64,000 bases of DNA, from the NCBI GenBank assembly GCA_000818945.1, contig KN805371.1, forward strand, positions 417,994 to 481,993, read 5' to 3'. The notes beneath the pieces were generated by a model, which did no database searches, was not told where the DNA came from, and was given only the letters and a program-made list of their open reading frames with translations. Within the stretch, counting starts at the first letter, position 1; the number at the start of each line of letters is the position of its first letter. This document shows, one piece after another, positions 57,089-64,000 of the stretch. The position numbers were made by a program, and so were the translations under genes. Source of the stretch: Schizochytrium sp. CCTCC M209059 (taxonomy: Eukaryota; Sar; Bigyra; Thraustochytrida; Thraustochytriidae).

Positions 57089-58303
57089 ATGGCGACCGCA
57101 GCAGCAACGGGCGCGGGCAGAGCTGGTGGCAGCTCGGGCGGAGCGGCAGGGAGGGCAAGCATCGACTCGAACCAGCCTGTGGTGATTGATAATGGAACGG
57201 GAACCGTCAAAGCCGGATTCGCCGGCGGAGACGCGCCCAAGATCGTCTTTCCCAGCTTTGTGGGCAAGCCCAAACATTTGCGTGTTATGCTGCAGACCAA
57301 GCTCGAGGGCGATAGCTTTGTGGGCAAGACGGCCGAGGAGCATCGCGGAGTCCTTTCGCTTGAGTACCCCATGGAGCATGGCGTCGTCAGGGACTGGGAT
57401 GCCATGGAAAAAATCTGGTCGCACGTGTACAGCTCCGAGAATCTCGATATTTCGAGCGAGGAGCACCCTGTTCTTCTTACCGAAGCACCCCTCAATCCGC
57501 GCACAAACCGCGAACGCGCTGCAGAAGTCTTTTTCGAGACCTTTGGCGCACCCGCGCTCTTTGTGTCGCCCCAAGCCACGCTTAGTCTCTACGCCTCGGG
57601 GAGAACCACAGGCGTCGTGCTGGACTCGGGCGATGGTGTTACGCATGCTGTCCCTGTGTATGAAGGATTTACTATGCCGCACGCGATCACGCGAATGGAC
57701 GTTGCCGGTAGAGATGTCACCAACCACCTCATGACCCTCTTGCGAAAAGCGGGCTACGTCTTTCACACCTCTGCAGAGCGCGAGGTCGTCAAGGCCATCA
57801 AGGAGCAAGCTTGCTACGTCGCCTTCAACCCCACAAAGGAGGAGCGCTTGGAGCAAGAGAAGCATTCGAGCAAGTACACGTTCAAGCTGCCCGACGGGAC
57901 GGCCGTTGATGTTGGGCCCGAGCGTTTCCGCGCGCCTGAAATTCTCTTCAACCCGAGTCTCGTGGGACTCGAGTACGCCGGTGCACACCATTGTATTGTG
58001 GATGCAATTTTCAAGTCTGATCTCGACCTCCGCAAGACCTTGCTCTCACAAATTGTCTTGGCCGGCGGTTCCACCATGTTTGCCGGTTTTGGTGACCGCA
58101 TGCTCAATGAAGTCCGCAAGGCGACGCCCAAGGCTGCCGCATCCGGCGTCAAGATTCGCATTGCTGCACCACCAAATCGTGATCAGCTTACCTGGACTGG
58201 CGGTTCTATTCTCGCTTCGCTTGCGACTTTCAAGTCCATGTGGGTGTCAAAGCAGGACTACGAGGAGCACGGCGCTTTTATATTGCACCGTAGAAGCATC
58301 TGA
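57089..58303 (+). CDS. ARP1: Actin-related protein 1 (centractin), dynactin filament subunit
   Basis: The 404-residue protein has a Gly/Ala-rich start of about 25 residues, then an Arp1 sequence. NQPVVIDNGTGTVKAGFAGG, RPKH-like KPKHLRVM, EEHRGVLSLEYPMEHGVVRD, TEAPLNPRTNRERAAEVFFE and the phosphate-2 loop VVLDSGDGVTHAVPVYEGF are all intact. The end LATFKSMWVSKQDYEEHGA also fits. The short insertions and spacing fit Arp1 rather than conventional actin. Arp1 forms the minifilament of dynactin, the dynein activator. A second dynactin gene (p27) lies about 2 kb away. The first ATG is used, and no intron is needed. Confidence 0.9.
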   Translation: MATAAATGAGRAGGSSGGAAGRASIDSNQPVVIDNGTGTVKAGFAGGDAPKIVFPSFVGKPKHLRVMLQTKLEGDSFVGKTAEEHRGVLSLEYPMEHGVVRDWDAMEKIWSHVYSSENLDISSEEHPVLLTEAPLNPRTNRERAAEVFFETFGAPALFVSPQATLSLYASGRTTGVVLDSGDGVTHAVPVYEGFTMPHAITRMDVAGRDVTNHLMTLLRKAGYVFHTSAEREVVKAIKEQACYVAFNPTKEERLEQEKHSSKYTFKLPDGTAVDVGPERFRAPEILFNPSLVGLEYAGAHHCIVDAIFKSDLDLRKTLLSQIVLAGGSTMFAGFGDRMLNEVRKATPKAAASGVKIRIAAPPNRDQLTWTGGSILASLATFKSMWVSKQDYEEHGAFILHRRSI

Positions 58304-58758
58304 TCTGTTTGACCATTTTGCGTCTCGTCCTCGCTTGCAGACCCGTATACAAACTAAGTGTGAGCGCATGAGCGTGCGAGCGCGCAAGCAGTCTTGTTGC
58401 GAGCTCTAGAGCCCGTTACAACGATTCCATCCACTCTTGCATTCATTCGTTCATTCACTCATTCAACCAACCATTCATCATTCATAATACATCCATTCAT
58501 ACATACATCAAGAGATTCCCTTTTTCTTCTTTTCATTTCTTTTCTTTCTTTACAACTATGAGTATACCAGACAGACAATCGACTACACATAGGCCTACGT
58601 TCATCTTTTTGCAATAAAAACAGAATAAAGACACGAAACAAGTGAAGCTAGATGCGTCGAAATGCAACAAAGAGCCAAAACGCAAGGCCTCACAATGTCT
58701 AACTCTTTCGTTTCTCTTGCGGTTGGAAAAAAGGTTAACGTTGATTGGAAAATCCCGC
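58304..58758. other. Convergent 3' spacer with CATT repeats
   Basis: This 455-nt region between the Arp1 and TRMU stops has a degenerate CATT array (about 58437-58505) and a TAGGCCTA at 58585-58592. No gene is seen. Confidence 0.55.
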
Positions 58759-60066
58759 TTACAATCTTGTCGAAGCTGCCACCTCCGGCGTTGTGGAGAT
58801 GACGTCTGTGTCCTCGCCAGCCAAGCTCTGGACCTCGTGGATGACGCCGCCCCCAAGACACACGTCGCCCAAATAAAATGCAGCAACCTGTTGCGACGTC
58901 GCGCTGCCAGCAGGATTCTCGAAACGCACCTCGAGCCACTCGCACGAGGCATCCGTAAAGCGTAGAGTCACGGGAACATCCTGGGTGCGATAGCGCACTT
59001 TGCACATGCACGACAAGGTGCCCTCGCCAGGATTCTCACCAAGTGGCCCGGGCGCTTCTCCGTTTACCCAATAAAGCGCGCTGCGATGTATTCGCAAGGC
59101 CTGCGCAAGTAGCAGCGGGTGGCGCGGATTGTCGACGACGAGAATGCGGCCCGTTGCAATATCTTTTCGCGCAACATACATTTTGCTGGCGGCGCCTGAG
59201 ATTGGCGCACGCTGACCATGCGTAAAAGCATGCACATTGCTGTGTGTACCAAGATGGACGCCATCCTCATTGACAAAGTCTCCACCAACAGGCTCAATGT
59301 ACTCTTCGATAAAATCACCGAACTTGCGCTTGCCCACAAAGCAGATTCCTACACTGTCTTTCTTGCTGGCTGTGCAGAGACCAGCCTCGGCCGCAATTTC
59401 ACGGACACGTGTTTTGTGCAAATGACCAAGCGGAAAGTGCACACGACGGAGCGCTTCGCCAGGGACGCCGCACAAAAAGTAGGTCTGGTCCTTGATTGGA
59501 TCCACTGCCTTGACGAGCAGCGGCAGGGCGTGCGGGTCGGCCTCGTCGCGACGGAGCGATGCGTAGTGGCCGGTCGCAAGATGCGTGTCCTTGCCGAAGC
59601 GTTCCTCTACATGCTTGCGAAAGCACTTGAACTTGATTTCCCGATTGCAAAATATGTCAGGGTTGGGCGTCCCACGCCTGAATCCTGTCAGATATGGCTC
59701 AAAGACCTCATTCCAATACTCTTGCACAAAATTCACCGCGTGCAACTCAATGTCCAGCTGCTCGCAAACCTCTCGCGCATATTTGTAATCTTCTGCAATG
59801 GGGCATGTGTACGAGTCGCCAGCCTCATCACCGGGGTCCCAGTTCTGCATAAAGACGCCCACGACCTCATCGAACTGCCCGCTCTGCTTGAGCAGCAGCG
59901 CCGCCACCGACGAGTCCACGCCACCCGAGATGCCCACCACCACCCGCCTCTTGGCCGCAGTGCTCACCAGCACCGAGTCGCCGCCACCACGCGGAGCGCT
60001 GCTCACGTGCCGGGTGGCGAAATGCAAGGGCCGCGCCCTCACGCGCTGCGCAATGCGGGCGAGCAT
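58759..60066 (-). CDS. TRMU: Mitochondrial tRNA-specific 2-thiouridylase (MnmA/TRMU)
   Basis: The 435-residue protein starts at MLARIAQRVRARPLHFATRH, a good mitochondrial presequence. Codons further upstream in the frame open only at GTG. The PP-loop reads VVVGISGGVDSSVAALLL. The two catalytic Cys are in TPNPDIFCNREIKF and SVGICFVGKRKFGDF, and THLATGHYASLRR and IKDQTYFLCGV are family signatures. A C-terminal beta-barrel domain completes it. The enzyme puts sulphur on U34 of mitochondrial tRNAs for Lys, Glu and Gln. The gene shares a 273-nt divergent region with dynactin p27. Confidence 0.95.
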   Translation of the reverse strand: MLARIAQRVRARPLHFATRHVSSAPRGGGDSVLVSTAAKRRVVVGISGGVDSSVAALLLKQSGQFDEVVGVFMQNWDPGDEAGDSYTCPIAEDYKYAREVCEQLDIELHAVNFVQEYWNEVFEPYLTGFRRGTPNPDIFCNREIKFKCFRKHVEERFGKDTHLATGHYASLRRDEADPHALPLLVKAVDPIKDQTYFLCGVPGEALRRVHFPLGHLHKTRVREIAAEAGLCTASKKDSVGICFVGKRKFGDFIEEYIEPVGGDFVNEDGVHLGTHSNVHAFTHGQRAPISGAASKMYVARKDIATGRILVVDNPRHPLLLAQALRIHRSALYWVNGEAPGPLGENPGEGTLSCMCKVRYRTQDVPVTLRFTDASCEWLEVRFENPAGSATSQQVAAFYLGDVCLGGGVIHEVQSLAGEDTDVISTTPEVAASTRL

Positions 60067-60339
60067 GGCGCAGTCGCGACGTCTCCTGTGCGCACGCGGG
60101 ACGCTTTGCTTTGGGGTTTGCAAAGGCAATGGAAGCACGCAGAGCAAGACAAGCAAGAACGTGGCATAGACAGCAGCATGCTTGTTATGTAGTTGCTGGC
60201 ATCGCGACCAAGACAACAGCGACGGCAAGACAGTGGACGCAGCAGCCGAGCAGGCAGATCGACAAGCTGACGAGCGTTGCCTCGAGCGGGCAGGCGGCAC
60301 GTGCCGGGAGGAGGAAAGGGGAGACGCGCGGTCGGTGCA

Positions 60340-61075
60340 ATGGTCGAGACGGAACCTGCGCAGCAGCCCGCTCAGCTACGTATTGCCGAGGATGCCGTCG
60401 TGAGCAAGGACGTGGAGATTGTCGGGCCGCACGCCGTTGAAATTGGCCCGCGCTGCGTCGTGCAGCCACGAAGCAGACTTGTGGCCAGCCATGGACCTGT
60501 CATCATTGGTGCGGAGTGCATCATTGAAGAACTCGTTGTCATTGAGTAAGTCCAAGAAAACAGAACAAAGCGCTCTCTATCCAACAGACAGCAGGGCTCA
60601 ATAAAAGGTCATGTAAAACACGATGGAAAAAACTGACCCATTAATCAATGTCGCGCCATGACATGGCATGACGTGACACGGCACGTTACGGTCGCGCTTC
60701 GCTTTCGATAGAACAACGCCGGAACATCCCCAAGCTCAAATCGGCAGCAGAAATCTACTCAAGGTCGGAAGCAAAGTTCAGGGCGCCTCGGTGGGCGACA
60801 ACAATACTCTCGACATTCGTGCCAACGTGGGACCAGGCTGTGTTGTCGGAAACGGCTGCACAGTCGGAGCAACTGCTACACTTGCAACGGACACGCAACT
60901 GACAGACAATCATGCCGCCTTTTGCGTCGATGGCGAGACCAGGATACATGCCGTGCGACCTGCCCAAGAGGATCACATTTTGCTCATGGAGAGACACTTG
61001 TCGAGTCTTCTCGACGACGATAGCAAATCAGCCCTGCGAAAACACCACAAGCTCCTCTCACCAACAGCGCCATAG
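60340..61075 (+). CDS. DCTN6: Dynactin subunit p27 (DCTN6), one intron
   Basis: Exon 1 is 60340-60545 and exon 2 is 60712-61075. The intron (60546-60711, 166 nt) begins GTAAGT and ends CGATAG, in phase 2, splitting a Glu codon. The joined product is 189 residues, the usual family length. A left-handed beta-helix is visible as hexapeptide repeats: VEIVGPHAVEIGPRCVVQPR, IGAECIIEELVVIE, then after splicing IGSRNLLKVGSKVQGASVGD, NNTLDIRANVGPGCVVGNGC and TVGATATLATDTQL. A C-terminal helix follows. p27 with p25 caps the pointed end of the Arp1 filament and helps cargo adaptors bind. The second exon's frame is only used with this splice, which supports the model. Confidence 0.9.
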
Positions 61076-61213
61076 TGCGCATCATATCTCGTCCATTAAT
61101 CTCTCCTGGCCGAGGTCCGTGGCATGACACGTGGCCCGCCGCCTCCGTACATTCATTTGTAATACAAGTGACTTTCTTTGTTTATTGTGCAAACGGATGC
61201 CTGCTTCCCATCT

Positions 61214-64000
61214 TCAACGACCCCCTGCAGCCACGGCGGGCGTTGCCGTGTAAGGAGAGGTATCTTGAACCTTGTAAGTGCTCACGCTATTGAGCAGCCA
61301 TTGCGGCGTGAGGACGCGCACATTCGGCTGTGCCGTAATTGCTGCATAGTGGGGGTCTTGTCGCGCCGTGTCAAGGTTCTCACACAGAACCACGCACATC
61401 GACGAGGCGCCTGCATTCCGTGCCGCTTCAAGGTCGCGGCGGTTGCGAATCAATGTGCCGCCGCACATAGCAAAAATTGACTCCAGATCCCGCTTGGGGG
61501 GCACACGACTTCCAGCAAAGCTTCCACACAGAAACATGGTAACTCCTGCGAAAAGCCCCTTGCCGCTGTCCTTCTCCTGAGCGTGCGCCTCTCTGGACCG
61601 CTTCGGGCCGTCGCGTGAGAGCCCAATCGTCTTCATATCGCCTTGAATCTCGTACGGGCCTTCGGCAAGCCATGCATTGGCATTGGCAGAATCCCGCACC
61701 CAACGCACGTCCACAATCCAGAGTCCGGCGGCAATTGCACGCACGTACTTGAGGGTACGAGCCTTGGCAATTCTTCCCTGAGACGCTTTGCGTATGCAGG
61801 GGACAACGAGATGCGTCGCTCGCTCCGTTTCTTCCAACTCGACCTCTCCGTGCAAATTGTAAATGTCATCGACAATGTTCTGCCGCCGCGCTTCAGAGCT
61901 GAGGGAGGTCAACACGATTGTAGGTCGTTTTGTCGACGAAAGCGCCACCTCGGGACCTGGACTAAGGCTGCGTGTGCGCCGTTTTGTCGACTTGGACTTC
62001 TTTGCGGGACCGCTAGATTTTGTGTCCCCAGCAGCTGTAGACAGAACTTCCTCGTCGCTGTGCGGCGCTGGCGATGCGGACCGTGTTTTGGTACCGCGAC
62101 GCCGCTTTTGGCGCTGCGACGATGTTTTCGTTCCACTCCTCCGTTTCCCGCGAGAGCTGCTGGTCTCCTTGGCGTCCTGTACATTCGTGTCGGTTTTAGC
62201 TTCATTCGCACCATCCAGGACGCGTGAGGAGCGCGAAGGTAATCGCTGAAGAGGCTGGCGTTCTCTTGCACCTTTTCGATTTTCATCGCCTTTCTTCTTT
62301 TTCTCCTTTTCGTTATCCTCCTCCTGCGCCTCCTCGGCCTTTTCGCTGGTTCTGCAAAACTGAGCGATTTCGGCCTGACTGATGAACGATTCCGGATCGA
62401 AGCGATCACGCGGGGCGCTGCGCCGTTTGGGTCGACCGCGTGCACTCCATTGCTGCAGGACAGGTGTAGCTGGCGTTGACTGGGTATGCGAACCGAGTAG
62501 ACTTGTATTGTTAACGTCAATGCCAGAGGTAAGATGAATTGCCTCAACCATCTTTTCCCGTCGGCCATCCAAAGCATACCGGATGTCGTATGTCCCATCA
62601 GAATACACCTTGGTGATCTTCCCTACGCCTCCGGGTTTATTCACTCCTGGTTGCATGCGTCTAGCTACGGTGACAAAATCGCCCAAGGCAAAGCGCGGCC
62701 TGGACGTCCCGGCGGTGGGCGCTGATTCTGGCTCGTGATTCCGTGTCGTTTGCGCCTTTGACCCGGACTTCGACAGCTTGCTCGATGTCGCAACCGCATC
62801 AACATGTGCAGCGGGCGCCTCGCTCTGTGCATGCTCAACAAAGTTGACAAGTGTATCAACTTGGGAGGGTGTGATGCTCGATTGCCGCGATGTAGAGGTC
62901 TTGCGTTTCTTGCTGGAACGGACGATCTGCGACGGCGACGGCATCGATGCTGCTGATGCTGCTGCTTTTGCCGCTACCGCCGCCGCCGCCGACGACGATG
63001 AAGACGATGAGGAGGAGGACGACTTTGGAACCATATGCTTTTCCGGCGTGTCCTTTTGCGTTGCCGAGGGTGGATCAACTGCTTCGGGATTTGCACCCGT
63101 GTTTTCGACAAGGACATTTACCCCATTATCATCATTGCCATCGTCATGTTCTTGCGTCGATGCATTGTCTCGGGAATCCACATCCATTGCCACGTTTGTC
63201 GCTTGCGAGGCCTCGTCCACGGGCTCCTCTTGGTCCTCAAAGACGATGGCATGCTGTGTTTCATTGTCATTTACGGCCTCGTCGTCAGCGTCTTGCTCTT
63301 CATTCTTTGATTTGTTGTCAACTTCTTGCTGGTCTTGGTCAAGAGGCGATGGAGAACATTGTGCCACCTCAGGCTCGCTGCTTTTCTCCTGACCCACGAG
63401 ACTTTCCTGAAAGAGAACCTTCTCCAGATTACATGGTGGGCAGTGATCCACCTCGGTGTCTTCTTCCTCTGGCCCGCTTTTCCTTCGTTTCATAGCAGAA
63501 GGTTTTTCATCTGTTTCATCGACGCTTGCTAGAGGTCGTGCACGCGAAACGGTGGAGAGCGGAGTATCCATGCTCTGGCTCTGGCTTTGACTTTGGCTCT
63601 GACTGCGAGGCAAAAGTACTGTTGCGGGCGTCGTGGCTGCGCTCTTGGAAGAGAGCGGGGTGCCCAAACTGTTCGAACTAAGGAAAGGGCCACGGCCTCT
63701 TCGAAAGGCACTCACGGGCGTCACATGTGTGCTGCGTCGAGTCTGCGACGGGTGAGACGCTGAGCGAATACGCGGGAGACTACTGTCCGCGGAAGAGACT
63801 GCATCATCTCTCGACTCTCCAACTTTGTCACTGTCTTGCGCCTGGTTCTCGGACTCATCCTTGCTTACGTCATCTTTTTCTTGTGTGGCGGCGGTCTGTG
63901 CCATTTGAGAGGGTTCCACAACCTCGCTCGGCAAGAGCGTCGCCTCGACAACGGTATCTACCATGTCTACATCCTGCTGTGCCGGAGTCGCTGGTTGCGA
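61214..64000 (-). CDS. Tandem-BRCT protein with Tudor-like domain, 5' partial
   Basis: The frame stays open to the window edge (12 codons beyond the first visible ATG at 63964), so the start may lie outside; at least 928 residues. Numbering from the edge: residues 1-430 are disordered and rich in Ser, Asp and Gln, with Ser/Thr-Gln and Ser-Pro sites typical of ATM/ATR or CDK targets. A Tudor-like or related barrel lies at about 435-490 (RFALGDFVTVARR, KITKVYSDGTYDIRYALDGR). After a basic Ser/Arg linker, two BRCT repeats fill the C-terminus: PTIVLTSLSSEARR to LWIVDVRWVRDS, then GVTMFLCGSFAGS to VRVLTPQWLLNSV. The layout resembles DNA-damage mediators of the MDC1/53BP1/BRCA1 type, which read phosphorylated histone. 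Which one it corresponds to is not decided. Confidence 0.8.
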   Translation of the reverse strand, partial: SQPATPAQQDVDMVDTVVEATLLPSEVVEPSQMAQTAATQEKDDVSKDESENQAQDSDKVGESRDDAVSSADSSLPRIRSASHPSQTRRSTHVTPVSAFRRGRGPFLSSNSLGTPLSSKSAATTPATVLLPRSQSQSQSQSQSMDTPLSTVSRARPLASVDETDEKPSAMKRRKSGPEEEDTEVDHCPPCNLEKVLFQESLVGQEKSSEPEVAQCSPSPLDQDQQEVDNKSKNEEQDADDEAVNDNETQHAIVFEDQEEPVDEASQATNVAMDVDSRDNASTQEHDDGNDDNGVNVLVENTGANPEAVDPPSATQKDTPEKHMVPKSSSSSSSSSSSAAAAVAAKAAASAASMPSPSQIVRSSKKRKTSTSRQSSITPSQVDTLVNFVEHAQSEAPAAHVDAVATSSKLSKSGSKAQTTRNHEPESAPTAGTSRPRFALGDFVTVARRMQPGVNKPGGVGKITKVYSDGTYDIRYALDGRREKMVEAIHLTSGIDVNNTSLLGSHTQSTPATPVLQQWSARGRPKRRSAPRDRFDPESFISQAEIAQFCRTSEKAEEAQEEDNEKEKKKKGDENRKGARERQPLQRLPSRSSRVLDGANEAKTDTNVQDAKETSSSRGKRRSGTKTSSQRQKRRRGTKTRSASPAPHSDEEVLSTAAGDTKSSGPAKKSKSTKRRTRSLSPGPEVALSSTKRPTIVLTSLSSEARRQNIVDDIYNLHGEVELEETERATHLVVPCIRKASQGRIAKARTLKYVRAIAAGLWIVDVRWVRDSANANAWLAEGPYEIQGDMKTIGLSRDGPKRSREAHAQEKDSGKGLFAGVTMFLCGSFAGSRVPPKRDLESIFAMCGGTLIRNRRDLEAARNAGASSMCVVLCENLDTARQDPHYAAITAQPNVRVLTPQWLLNSVSTYKVQDTSPYTATPAVAAGGR

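Overview
The window is nuclear DNA from a gene-dense, GC-rich unicellular eukaryote. It encodes SGT1, mitochondrial uL22, a CDC50 flippase subunit, Sec62, NEMF/Rqc2, Ku70, Arp1, dynactin p27 and a GPI mannosyltransferase. Only two genes need introns, each with one short GT-AG intron. The gaps between genes are full of 3-5 bp microsatellites. Few introns, high GC, Frizzled-like receptors and a Hedgehog-type Hint protein fit a labyrinthulomycete (thraustochytrid) stramenopile best. That placement is inference, because the window holds no rRNA or organelle marker.

Layout. 0-5.9 kb: membrane-anchored Hint protein, PIG-V, SGT1, mitochondrial uL22. 6-10.8 kb: small membrane protein, cyclin T/K-like protein, GRK-like kinase with RGS region and CaaX end, then about 2 kb of extreme-GC spacer. 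12.7-19 kb: peroxisomal-type carrier, EF-hand actin-bundling-like protein, SRPBCC-like protein. 19.8-25.5 kb: NEMF/Rqc2 and a membrane-anchored glycosidase-like protein. 26.1-31.2 kb: two tandem Frizzled-like seven-helix receptor genes, each with one reading-frame break. 33.8-38.9 kb: CDC50, an RGG-tagged ABC-class ATPase, an unknown acidic protein. 39.1-42.2 kb: a protein joining leucine-rich repeats to a NEL-type E3 ubiquitin ligase domain, an architecture known from bacterial effectors. 42.5-47.1 kb: an unknown protein and an RlmN-type methyltransferase with a C-terminal membrane segment. 47.7-51.5 kb: a DDE transposase lacking its first catalytic Asp, divergent from Ku70. 51.6-56.4 kb: two uncharacterised proteins, one crossing an 18-N gap, and Sec62. 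57-64 kb: Arp1, mitochondrial tRNA 2-thiouridylase, dynactin p27, and a tandem-BRCT protein running off the right edge.

Functional threads. Membrane signalling: Frizzled-like pair and a prenylated GRK-like kinase. Secretory pathway and membranes: PIG-V, CDC50, Sec62. Protein quality control: NEMF, SGT1, the NEL ligase. DNA repair: Ku70 and the BRCT protein. Cytoskeleton and motors: Arp1 and p27 about 2 kb apart, and the actin bundler. Mitochondrial translation: uL22m, TRMU and possibly RlmN. Nothing indicates operons; neighbours are mostly divergent or convergent with short spacers.

The most notable items are the LRR-NEL protein, the frame-broken tandem Frizzled-like genes, and a tandem element of about 22 bp that recurs upstream of three unrelated genes, each time in the orientation of the downstream gene. 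Many long open frames in the GC-rich spacers start only at GTG or TTG or are low-complexity; they were left out.
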